Shown here: positions 1 through 5,462 of the stretch, piece by piece
How positions within the stretch are numbered: the stretch's first letter is position 1
Layout of the letters: the number at the start of each line of letters is the position of its first letter
DNA from: JAAYEA01 sp012689325
GTDB taxonomy: Bacteria; Chloroflexota; Anaerolineae; JAAYEA01
Length of the DNA stretch: 14,852 nucleotides
Direction of reading: 5' to 3'
NCBI GenBank assembly: GCA_036841525.1
Contig: DAITVZ010000089.1
Span: 1-14,852 of the forward strand
Translations under genes and position numbers: made by a program
Notes under the pieces: model-generated
Databases searched by the model: none
What the model was told of the DNA's origin: nothing
What the model saw: only the letters and a program-made list of their open reading frames with translations

Positions 1-214
1 GGGTGGTGGCCCCCGCCGTGGGCGCGCCCAGCAGCTCGGTGATGCCGCCGCGGGGAAAGCCGCCCGTCAGTGCGTCCAGGGAGGGAAAGCACGTGGGGAT
101 GCGGGGGATGGCGTTAGATGCCTGAGGAGCGGGCTTGCGCAGGGCGCGGCTCCCCCAGCGCGCCTGGATGGCGGATACGGTCTGGTCTAGTCTTGTCTTC
201 TTGCCGGAACCCAC
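1..214 (-). CDS. RecA/ImuA-like ATPase, N-terminal fragment (runs off left edge)
   Basis: Reading leftward from a GTG at 214-212 gives 71 open codons up to the window edge; an in-frame TGA lies 6 codons upstream of the GTG, so the start is well bounded. A purine-rich site (AGAGGCGAG) sits just upstream of the GTG. Residues 44-71 read SLDALTGG-FPRGGITELLGAPTAGATT, which matches the start of the RecA-fold core in RecA and ImuA proteins (LDxLxGGxxPRGxITEL, then the P-loop). RecA is the DNA strand-exchange ATPase; ImuA is a RecA-like partner of SOS mutagenesis polymerases. The P-loop reads GAPTAGATT, with alanine where the Walker A lysine normally sits. The short basic N-terminus with QARWGSRALRK resembles ImuA-type proteins more than housekeeping RecA. 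A consensus promoter and a LexA-like box lie upstream, which fits an SOS gene. Assignment to the RecA-like superfamily is fairly sure; the ImuA subfamily is a guess. Confidence 0.72.
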   Translation of the reverse strand, partial: MGSGKKTRLDQTVSAIQARWGSRALRKPAPQASNAIPRIPTCFPSLDALTGGFPRGGITELLGAPTAGATT

Positions 215-256
215 GGTCTCGCCTCTACTTCATGCTGGCTGTTCCCCCCACGGATA

Positions 257-268
257 GCACAAATGTTC
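257..268 (-). promoter_or_regulatory. Candidate LexA (SOS) box
   Basis: The minus strand reads GAACATTTGTGC, differing by one base from the Gram-positive-type SOS box GAAC-N4-GTTC. It covers the predicted start point just downstream of the -10 box, where LexA would block transcription. The RecA/ImuA-like gene behind it is the kind LexA controls. One mismatch in an 8-base motif keeps this tentative. Confidence 0.5.
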
Positions 269-274
269 GATTCC

Positions 275-303
275 ATTATACGGCGGTCAGAGGGCGCTGT
301 CAA
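275..303 (-). promoter_or_regulatory. Consensus sigma-70 promoter for the RecA/ImuA-like gene
   Basis: On the minus strand TTGACA (303-298) and TATAAT (280-275) are separated by exactly 17 bp, a perfect consensus. The predicted transcription start is near 268, giving a leader of about 54 nt before the GTG at 214. Confidence 0.85.
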
Positions 304-748
304 ATGTACCGCCAAGGCTTGTGGACAGCCAGCAAGCATCTCGGCGCGCAGCCGTCGCCGAACGCAGAAGGTAGCATGGCCTGTCGAGCCCGCCCAAGCC
401 TAGCAAGCTCGCCTCCAGCACTCCCTGCCGCAGCGGGCTCCAAAAGCCACTCGAGCGCCCTGGCGGCGCTTTCGAGCTTGCTTCAGGCTTGCCTCCTCAG
501 CAGGCGCTACAACGGTCGGCGACGCGACGCACGCCAAGATCATGGACGACTCTGCCGAAACCCTGCCCCCGTCGCGCCTATATCTTGACGCCGTGTCCCT
601 TGTGCGCCAGATCAACCATGTCGGAGCGGGCGCCCCGATCGGGTGGCCCTCGTACCGTCGCCAGATCACGCCCACGAGGCGCGCTCGGCTCGGGCAGGCT
701 GCTGAATTGCAGCATAGTAGATCATCGAGAACGGCGCAGTCCTCGCGC
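304..748. other. Gene-poor stretch, no supported gene
   Basis: I see no credible coding region on either strand. The open frames here (for example 400-675 minus and 489-752 plus) translate to Arg/Ser/Pro-rich, low-complexity sequence with no recognisable family motif and no convincing ribosome site. The only structure I noted is an imperfect GC-rich hairpin at 450-476 (CTCGAGCGCC pairing with GGCGCT and CGAG, with a TT bulge). It lacks a T-tract and is not a convincing terminator. Confidence 0.6.
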
Positions 749-776
749 CTGACCTATTGACAACCCATGCTATAAT
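749..776 (+). promoter_or_regulatory. Extended -10 promoter candidate
   Basis: TGCTATAAT at 768-776 is a perfect extended -10 element. A weak -35 (CTGACC, 749-754) lies 16 bp upstream. The nearby TTGACA at 757-762 is only 8 bp from the -10 box and cannot serve as its -35. A transcript from about 783 would read through the repeat units and the tRNA half to the terminator at 1045-1078, giving an RNA of about 295 nt. Confidence 0.5.
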
Positions 777-849
777 GGAAGTGGGAAAGCATCGCATTAC
801 CGTCGCTACGGCCACTCCGCGAGACGCGCCTGACCTGGCAAACCGCTGA
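775..849 (+). pseudogene. Possible truncated GNAT acetyltransferase N-terminus
   Basis: From ATG 775 the frame encodes 24 residues before a TGA at 847-849. The stretch ITVATATPRDAPDLA resembles the typical N-terminal beta-strand and helix of GNAT N-acetyltransferases (IRxATxxDAxxLA). The rest of a GNAT domain is absent, and the frame ends where the first 17-bp repeat unit begins (848). The ATG overlaps the -10 box, so translation, if any, would be essentially leaderless. It is too short for a firm call and may be a chance resemblance. Confidence 0.25.
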
Positions 850-936
850 ACCGTAGCGCACTAGACAGGCCACACTGAAGGCGGAACCGCAGCGCACTAG
901 TTCTCCGCAAAAGGCACAGCTAGTGCTCCGCGGTTG
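848..936 (+). repeat. Three evenly spaced 17-bp repeat units, the third inverted
   Basis: Unit 1 (848-864) is GAACCGTAGCGCACTAG. Unit 2 (884-900) is GAACCGCAGCGCACTAG and differs from it at one base. Unit 3 (920-936), read on the minus strand, matches unit 2 at 14 of 17 positions. Both gaps are exactly 19 bp, so units recur every 36 bp. Units 2 and 3 can also pair as a stem with a 19-nt loop. Their position next to the tRNA 3' half suggests recombinase arm sites, but iterons or a small repeat element are also possible. Confidence 0.7.
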
Positions 937-950
937 GGGTCGTTTCAACG

Positions 951-998
951 ACTTGAATGGGGTTCAAGTGGTCCGCGGTTCAAATCCGCGCGCCCCGA
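951..998 (+). pseudogene. 3' half of a tRNA-Pro(GGG) gene, likely att scar
   Basis: From the anticodon arm onward this is a clean tRNA. The anticodon stem is CTTGA/TCAAG (952-956 with 964-968). The loop ATGGGGT has U33, anticodon GGG and G37. The 5-nt variable loop is TGGTC. The T-arm is perfect (CGCGG, loop TTCAAAT, CCGCG). The 3' acceptor strand is CGCCCCG with discriminator A998. The C1-G72 pair implied by G72, A73 and the GGG anticodon are all proline identity elements. No D-arm or matching acceptor 5' strand lies upstream at canonical spacing; only TGGGGT at 935-940 could pair, and that leaves no room for a D-arm. No CCA is encoded (ACTC follows). Such 3' tRNA halves are typical remnants of tRNA-targeted integration. 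Confidence 0.75.
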
Positions 999-1044
999 CT
1001 CTGCACACATGAATCGTCCTACAGCCTAGTCAAGTGGGCAAATC

Positions 1045-1078
1045 GGCCAGTTATGCCAAATAACTGGCCTTTGCTTTT
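1045..1078 (+). terminator. Rho-independent terminator
   Basis: GGCCAGTTAT (1045-1054) and ATAACTGGCC (1060-1069) form a perfect 10-bp stem with loop GCCAA, followed by TTTGCTTTT. It lies 47 nt past the tRNA half and was probably the original tRNA-Pro terminator. It also shields the GntR operon from upstream transcription. Confidence 0.85.
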
Positions 1079-1284
1079 CCACAACTGCGCGCTTGAGCAG
1101 CTTAGCCTGTGGCAGGGAGCTGCCGGCGCCCGTCACGTCCTCCGCGTTGACGCCAGATGGGCTCATGCTGGAGGAGGTCACGCACCCCGTTCCCGGACCC
1201 CCGAGCTTTTCCAGACGGATGTCACCCACTTGACACCATTCAGTTTGGACCGCGACACCCTTTCCTGAGCAATACGCGCGTGAC

Positions 1285-1313
1285 TTGACAGGGCGTGCAT
1301 AGTGCGGTATATT
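1285..1313 (+). promoter_or_regulatory. Sigma-70 promoter of the GntR operon
   Basis: TTGACA (1285-1290), a 17-bp spacer and TATATT (1308-1313) make a near-perfect promoter. Transcription should begin near 1320, giving a leader of about 34 nt before the ATG at 1354. The next strong intergenic signals downstream are hairpins rather than promoters, so this is probably the main promoter of the operon. Confidence 0.85.
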
Positions 1314-1330
1314 GCATACTGCAGTATGCA
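1297..1330 (+). promoter_or_regulatory. Two-site operator for the GntR regulator
   Basis: TGCATACTGCAGTATGCA (1313-1330) is a perfect 18-bp palindrome centred on the predicted transcription start. A second, imperfect copy of its left part, GCATAGTGCGGTAT (1297-1310), lies 17 bp upstream inside the promoter spacer and -10 box and matches GCATACTGCAGTAT (1314-1327) at 12 of 14 positions. This layout is classic for a repressor that controls its own operon. I saw no further copy elsewhere in the window. Confidence 0.75.
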
Positions 1331-1353
1331 GTACCACCCATTCGGAGCGGTCA

Positions 1354-2100
1354 ATGGATCTTCCTGTATCAGCACCCTTGCCAGAACGCGTCGCCGAGGC
1401 CATCCGCACCCGGATCGTCCATGGTCAGCTTCGCCCTGGAGAGCGTATCACCGAGGCCCAGGTGGCCGGGTGGCTCAGCGTCAGCAACAACCCGGTCCGT
1501 GAGGCGTTCTATCTGCTGGAGCAAGAAGGGCTCCTTGTGCGCGAGCCGCGCCACGGCACCTACGTCCGGGCGCTGGACTCCGATCATGTCCGCGACCTTT
1601 ACGCGGTGCGGGAGGCCCTGGAGCAGATCTGTTACCGGCTGCTGGTCGAAAAGGACGCCCTCCAGCCAAGCGACTATGAGCAACTGAACCGCTGCATTGA
1701 GCAAGAGACCGCCGCCTCTGCCGCCGGCGAGATCGCTCATGCGGTCGACCTGGATCTGCAGTTCCACGATCTGTTGTACGAGCGGACCGGGTCCGAGGTC
1801 TTGATCAACCTCTGGTCCGCCATTCGCGGGCAGATTCGCGTGCTGATCAACTGGCGCAACATGTACGTCGCTGACTCGGGCAGGCGGCACGCCCCTCCGC
1901 ACCTCCATCATCGTATCCTCCAATACCTCCGGGAGGGCAATCTCGAGCGGCTGGTCGCTGACAACAAGCAACGGCACGTCGACAACAGCGCCGAGATCAT
2001 GCAGGTCCTGGCCTCTGCGGGATCGGTAGCCCCGCCCAAGGTCCAGCCCGGGGAGCCCCGGGCGCTCGAATCCGCGCGGCCCGGCGAAACCCGCCACTAA
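1354..2100 (+). CDS. GntR family transcriptional regulator, FCD subfamily
   Basis: The 248-residue protein is a DNA-binding regulator that probably represses this operon. Residues 10-72 form the winged helix-turn-helix, with the GntR hallmarks LRPGERITE, NNPVREAFYLLEQEGL and the wing VREPRHGTYV. Residues about 76-222 form the all-helical FCD ligand domain; D134, H138 (in DLDLQFHDLLY), H186 and H208 fit its usual metal/ligand-binding D-H-H-H set. FCD regulators generally sense carboxylates or sugar acids. The last 25 residues are a Pro/Arg-rich tail. An in-frame ATG at 1312 overlaps the -10 box and is rejected; ATG 1354 has GGAG at 1344-1347 and lies downstream of the predicted transcript start. 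The operon continues 23 nt after its stop. The family is sure; the ligand is unknown. Confidence 0.93.
   Translation: MDLPVSAPLPERVAEAIRTRIVHGQLRPGERITEAQVAGWLSVSNNPVREAFYLLEQEGLLVREPRHGTYVRALDSDHVRDLYAVREALEQICYRLLVEKDALQPSDYEQLNRCIEQETAASAAGEIAHAVDLDLQFHDLLYERTGSEVLINLWSAIRGQIRVLINWRNMYVADSGRRHAPPHLHHRILQYLREGNLERLVADNKQRHVDNSAEIMQVLASAGSVAPPKVQPGEPRALESARPGETRH
2046..2063 (+). repeat. GC-rich hairpin inside the 3' end of gntR
   Basis: GCCCGGGG (2046-2053) and CCCCGGGC (2056-2063) are perfect inverted arms separated by two bases, within the codons for the Pro-rich tail. As RNA this is a very stable short hairpin that could slow RNA polymerase or an exonuclease between the regulator and the enzyme genes. 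A regulatory role is inference. Confidence 0.45.
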
Positions 2101-2123
2101 CCCCAAAAGGAGCACGAAGCGAG

Positions 2124-3146
2124 ATGGATCTGCTCAAGCTGAAAGGAACGCCGCGCCAGGTGGGCCGGGACTTTGGCGAGGCCTACCGCGATGGCTTTCG
2201 CTTCCTCAACGAGCTGGCGCACACCGTGGCCAGCGAGCGCCCGCATTGGCTCGGGGAGCTCCCCGTGCTGGCCGAGGCGCTCCGGACCTACCTGCCGCGC
2301 TTCTGGGACGAGCTGGTGGGGATGTCCGAAGGCTCCGGCCTGAGCCTGGACGACCAATTGCTCAACCACCGCTATGGCCTGCAGGCCGAAGCTGGCTGCA
2401 CCAACGTCGCCTTTCTGGATGTTCCCTCGGGGCCGATCTTTGGCAAGAACCTCGACCTGCAGCCCAATCCCGTCTGGCCCTTTATCATCCGGTGGGTCAA
2501 GTACGAAAACGGTGACGAGATCGTGCATACCACCTGGGTGGGCGACATCATGGCGCGCGAGACCTGCATGAACATGCACGGCCTGACCGTGGGCGGCAGC
2601 TCCGTTGGCAGCGTCTTCCAACAAAGCCTCGATCACCCCTCCATCGACGCCTCCATCTATAGCATGATCTGCTCTTGCCGCAGCACTCCAGAGGCGATTC
2701 GCTTCATCCAACGGCACGCCCACTTTGGCAAGGGCTACAATTTCGTCCTGGTGGACGCCCAGGGCGAGGGCGTGGTGCTGGAGTGCGCCTGCCCCTTGGT
2801 GCAGGTGCGCCGCCGGGAGCCCGGCGAGGATGCCATCTTTTGCACCAACATCTACAAGCTGCCCGCGCTCCTGCGCGCCGACCGGCGCACCCCGGAAGGC
2901 CGGCGCTACTCTGAATTGCGCTACGACTACCTGACCCGCAAGCTCTTCGAGGAGCGCATGCCCCGCACCGTGGAGCAGATGCAGGCGCTCCTCTCCGCCC
3001 ACGGCGCCGATGGCGGGCTCTGCCGGCCCATCAACGAAGGAGATTACTCCCGGACCCGCTTTTCCATCGTGGCGCTGCCCGCCGAGCGCCAGCTCTGGCT
3101 GGCCGATGGCCGTCCGTGCGATGTGCCATTCGAGCGATATATCTAG
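2124..3146 (+). CDS. C45-type acyltransferase/amidohydrolase (NAAT, Ntn hydrolase), copy A
   Basis: The 340-residue protein belongs to the acyl-CoA:6-aminopenicillanate acyltransferase (IAT)-like Ntn hydrolases, which cleave or transfer acyl groups at amide bonds with an N-terminal Cys nucleophile exposed by self-cleavage. The N-terminal GTPRQVGRDFGEAYRDGF motif is characteristic. The nucleophile is Cys92 in AGCTN, with GKNLD following (Asp111). Further conserved blocks are GGSSVGSVFQ (157-166), GYNFVLVDAQGEGVVLE (204-220) and FCTN (239-242, Asn242). In IAT the corresponding residues are Cys103, Asp121 and Asn246. There is no signal peptide, so it is probably cytoplasmic. A ribosome site (AAAAGGAG, 2105-2112) precedes ATG 2124. 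It is the first of three close tandem paralogues. The substrate is unknown; the similar choloylglycine-hydrolase (C59) fold is a less likely alternative. Confidence 0.88.
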   Translation: MDLLKLKGTPRQVGRDFGEAYRDGFRFLNELAHTVASERPHWLGELPVLAEALRTYLPRFWDELVGMSEGSGLSLDDQLLNHRYGLQAEAGCTNVAFLDVPSGPIFGKNLDLQPNPVWPFIIRWVKYENGDEIVHTTWVGDIMARETCMNMHGLTVGGSSVGSVFQQSLDHPSIDASIYSMICSCRSTPEAIRFIQRHAHFGKGYNFVLVDAQGEGVVLECACPLVQVRRREPGEDAIFCTNIYKLPALLRADRRTPEGRRYSELRYDYLTRKLFEERMPRTVEQMQALLSAHGADGGLCRPINEGDYSRTRFSIVALPAERQLWLADGRPCDVPFERYI

Positions 3147-3165
3147 TCCCGAAAGGAAAACAGAG

Positions 3166-4200
3166 ATGAAAATGCCGTTGCTGAAACTCCAGGGCACGCC
3201 CCGCGAGGTGGGCAGGCAATATGGCGAGGCCTGCCGCGAGGGCTTCCGGGCCTGGTCCGAGAGCTCTGGGCGGATGGTACGGGATGAGCGCTGGGAGCGC
3301 GACGTGGCCGCCTTGCGCGCCTCCATCAGCCAGCTTTACCCCCGCTTCTGGGATGAGCTGGTGGGCGTCGCCGAGGGGACGGGCCTGAGCATCGAGCAGG
3401 TGGTGGCGAACCATCGCCGGACCCTCTCCGCCGCCTACCTGGCGGAGGGCTGCTGCACCAATATCGCTCTCAATGGCCCCGATGGGCCCGTTTTTGGCAA
3501 GAACCTGGATCTCTCGCCCAACCCCGAGATGCAATACGTCATCCGTGACGTCACCTACGAGAACGGCCAGGGGATGATCCATAGCTGTGTCGTCGGAGAA
3601 GTTACCTCCCGCGACACCTGCATGAACGTCCACGGCCTCACCCTGGGAGGCAGCTCGGTGGGCAGCGTCTTTCAGCAATCGATCCACAACCCGCCCATCG
3701 AGGTGGCGCTCTACGAGATGCTCTGCACCTGCGCCGAGGTCGAAGAGGCGATCCGCTTCCTGCAGCGCTACCCCTATGTCGGCAAAGGCTACAACCTTGT
3801 GCTGGCCGACGCCAAGGGGGCGGCGGTGGTCCTGGAGGCCGCCAGCCCGCTCATCCAAGTGCGCCGCCGCGCCGAGGGCGAGGACGCGATCTTTTGCACC
3901 AACACCTACAAGCTGCCCGCTTTGCTGGAGGCCGACCTGCGCCCGCCCCATGGCAAGATGTACTCGGAGAAGCGTTGGAATTATTTGCAGCGCAAGGTAT
4001 GGCGGGAGCGGGTGCCGCGCACCGTGGAGCAGATGAAGGCGCTGCTCTCGGCCTACGGCCCAGATGGCGGACTGTGCCGTCCCATCGACCCGGACGACGA
4101 GTCCAAGACCCGCATGTCCATCGTCACCCTCCCCGCCAAGCGCGAGTTCTGGGTCGCCGACGGGGTGCCCGCCTTCTACCCATACGAACGCGTCAAATAG
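3166..4200 (+). CDS. C45-type acyltransferase/amidohydrolase (NAAT), copy B
   Basis: This 344-residue paralogue of copy A starts 19 nt after the latter's stop. The start is ATG 3166, behind AAAGGA at 3152-3157. A longer frame reaching back to 3010 only runs through the end of copy A in another frame. The N-terminal GTPREVGRQYGEACREGFRA block is shared almost word for word with copy C. The nucleophile is Cys97 in GCCTN, so the residue before it is Cys96 rather than the glycine seen in copy A. GKNLD (Asp115) lies 18 residues on, the same spacing as Cys103 to Asp121 in IAT. GGSSVGSVFQ, GKGYNLVLADAKG and FCTN are conserved. It has no export signal and probably acts on an imported amide; the substrate is unknown. 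Confidence 0.88.
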   Translation: MKMPLLKLQGTPREVGRQYGEACREGFRAWSESSGRMVRDERWERDVAALRASISQLYPRFWDELVGVAEGTGLSIEQVVANHRRTLSAAYLAEGCCTNIALNGPDGPVFGKNLDLSPNPEMQYVIRDVTYENGQGMIHSCVVGEVTSRDTCMNVHGLTLGGSSVGSVFQQSIHNPPIEVALYEMLCTCAEVEEAIRFLQRYPYVGKGYNLVLADAKGAAVVLEAASPLIQVRRRAEGEDAIFCTNTYKLPALLEADLRPPHGKMYSEKRWNYLQRKVWRERVPRTVEQMKALLSAYGPDGGLCRPIDPDDESKTRMSIVTLPAKREFWVADGVPAFYPYERVK

Positions 4201-4245
4201 GCGCTGGGCCAGGTTCGCAATATCACTGCACAAGGGGGAAGCATC

Positions 4246-5286
4246 ATGATCCAGGTCTTGCGATTGCAGGGGACTCCTCGCGAGGTAGGACGCCAATATG
4301 GCGAAGCGTGCCGAGAGGGCTTTCGCGCCTTTCATGCTCGCGTGCGCGAGTTGGCCCAGGAGCACAACGAGTGGTGTGATGAAATCCACGTCATGGGCGA
4401 GGCCATCGCCTCCCACTATCCTCGCTACTATCAAGAGCTGGCCGGCATGGCCGAGGGCGCGAACCTGACTCTGGACGAGGCGCTGCTCAACCATCGCCGC
4501 CTGCTTCTTGCCGAGTTCACCTGCTGCACCAACATCGCCTTCTTCAATACCCCGGCGGGGCCGATCCTGGGCAAGAACCTGGACGGCGCGCCGTCCCAGC
4601 CCAACGATCCCGACTACAATTTCATCGCGCGGCACGTCCGCTACGAGAACGGCCAGGAGATCGTGCACACCACCATCGTGGGCGATCTGATGTCTCGGGA
4701 CACCTGCCTGAACGTGCGCGGGCTGGCCTTCGGCGGCAGCTCGGTGGGCAGCGTTTTTCAGAAGAGCCTGCGTAACCCCACCCTGGAGGCGGGCCTGTAC
4801 GAGATGATCTGCTCGTGCGCCACGGTGCCCGAGGCCATCGCTTTCCTGCGGCGCTATCCATACGTCGGCAAGGGCTACAACTTTGTCTTTGTGGACGCCC
4901 AGGGCCAAGGCGTGGTGCTAGAGGTTGCCTGCCCGCTGGTGCAGGTTCGCCAGCCCGAGCCGGGCGAGGACGTGATCTTTTGCACCAACCACTATAACCT
5001 GCCCGCCTTGCTGCACGCCGATCGGCGCCCGCCCCTGGGCATGGAGTACTCGCAGAAGCGGTTTCGCTTCCTGCAGCGCAAGCTCTACCAAGAACGCGCG
5101 CCGCGCACTGTGGAGCAGATCAAGGCGCTGCTTTCCGCCTATGGCCCCCAGGGTGGGCTCTGCCGCCCCATCGACGACGGCGATCCCTCGGTGACGGCCA
5201 TGTCGGTGGTGGCCCGGCCGCAAGAGGGCCGTTTCGAGGTGGCCTATGGCCGGCCTTGCGAGGTGGCGTACGAGCGGGTGCTCTAG
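4246..5286 (+). CDS. C45-type acyltransferase/amidohydrolase (NAAT), copy C
   Basis: This is the third tandem paralogue, 346 residues, 45 nt after copy B. AAGGGGG (4232-4238) precedes ATG 4246. The N-terminal GTPREVGRQYGEACREGF is identical to copy B, pointing to local duplication. The nucleophile is Cys94 in TCCTN, again with a Cys before it. GKNLD (Asp113) follows, then GGSSVGSVFQ, GKGYNFVFVDAQGQGVVLE and FCTNHY. The loop after GKNLD (GAPSQPNDPDYNF) is longer than in copies A and B and lies near the active site in this fold, so substrate range may differ. No signal peptide is visible. A 176-nt gap with a hairpin and a strong Shine-Dalgarno element separates it from the binding-protein gene. 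Confidence 0.88.
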   Translation: MIQVLRLQGTPREVGRQYGEACREGFRAFHARVRELAQEHNEWCDEIHVMGEAIASHYPRYYQELAGMAEGANLTLDEALLNHRRLLLAEFTCCTNIAFFNTPAGPILGKNLDGAPSQPNDPDYNFIARHVRYENGQEIVHTTIVGDLMSRDTCLNVRGLAFGGSSVGSVFQKSLRNPTLEAGLYEMICSCATVPEAIAFLRRYPYVGKGYNFVFVDAQGQGVVLEVACPLVQVRQPEPGEDVIFCTNHYNLPALLHADRRPPLGMEYSQKRFRFLQRKLYQERAPRTVEQIKALLSAYGPQGGLCRPIDDGDPSVTAMSVVARPQEGRFEVAYGRPCEVAYERVL

Positions 5287-5308
5287 GCGAATGGGCTAGA
5301 TAGCTTGC

Positions 5309-5343
5309 GGCCAGGGCCGCGATACACCGGGCGTGTCCTGGCC
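5309..5343 (+). repeat. Inverted repeat upstream of the binding-protein gene
   Basis: GGCCAGG (5309-5315) pairs with CCTGGCC (5337-5343). A nested ACAC/GTGT stem (5324-5327 with 5333-5336) stacks on the 3' arm, leaving an 8-nt bulge. There is no T-tract, so it is not a standard terminator. It may be an RNA processing or stability element for the downstream mRNA. Confidence 0.45.
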
Positions 5344-5379
5344 ATCACCTGAGGCGCACACCGAGTAGACATGAAGGAG

Positions 5380-5387
5380 AAGGAGGT
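5380..5387 (+). promoter_or_regulatory. Isolated perfect Shine-Dalgarno element (STAB-SD-like)
   Basis: AAGGAGGT is fully complementary to the 16S rRNA 3' end but has no start codon at normal distance. It sits 75 nt upstream of the lipoprotein ATG, which has its own AGGAGG at 5452-5457. A 34-codon frame from ATG 5371 covers it and overlaps the lipoprotein start, but has no good ribosome site of its own. In Bacillus cry3A such a stand-alone element stabilises processed mRNA; that role here is inference. Confidence 0.4.
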
Positions 5388-5462
5388 AACACCAAACCGA
5401 ATCTTGTCCCCGCTTCCCAGGATTGGACGATCTCAACGAGATGGATATCACAGGAGGATGAA

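Noticed and set aside
118..588. 156-codon plus-strand frame
   Set aside because: It overlaps the RecA/ImuA-like gene and its promoter on the opposite strand, is Arg/Ser-rich and has no family signal.
757..776. TTGACA followed by TATAAT
   Set aside because: The spacing is only 8 bp, so they cannot be a -35/-10 pair; only the extended -10 reading was kept.
848..936. CRISPR array
   Set aside because: Only three 17-bp units, one inverted, with 19-bp gaps; repeats are too short and no Cas gene is visible.
935..998. Complete functional tRNA
   Set aside because: Only 64 nt are available and there is no room for a D-arm; acceptor pairing at 935-940 includes two G-U pairs and fails at the seventh position.
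951..998. tmRNA 3' end
   Set aside because: The anticodon arm and GGG loop fit tRNA-Pro, there is no CCA, and no tmRNA 5' domain or tag-peptide frame was seen.
1230..1235. Another TTGACA upstream of the GntR gene
   Set aside because: No -10-like hexamer lies 16-18 bp downstream.
1312..1353. Upstream ATG start for the GntR gene
   Set aside because: It overlaps the -10 box and precedes the predicted transcription start; ATG 1354 has a ribosome site.
2097..3326. 409-codon minus-strand frame opposite copy A
   Set aside because: Ala/Gly/His/Val-rich composition with no recognisable domain; a shadow of the C45 gene.
3031..4908. 625-codon open frame on the minus strand
   Set aside because: It runs antisense to copies B and C and repeats similar peptides because those two genes are paralogous. 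High GC at third codon positions keeps the opposite frame open, and no family motif or ribosome site supports it.
5430..5442. ATCTC-AAC-GAGAT inverted repeat as an operator before the lipoprotein gene
   Set aside because: Arms of only 5 bp and no credible promoter nearby; chance occurrence is likely.
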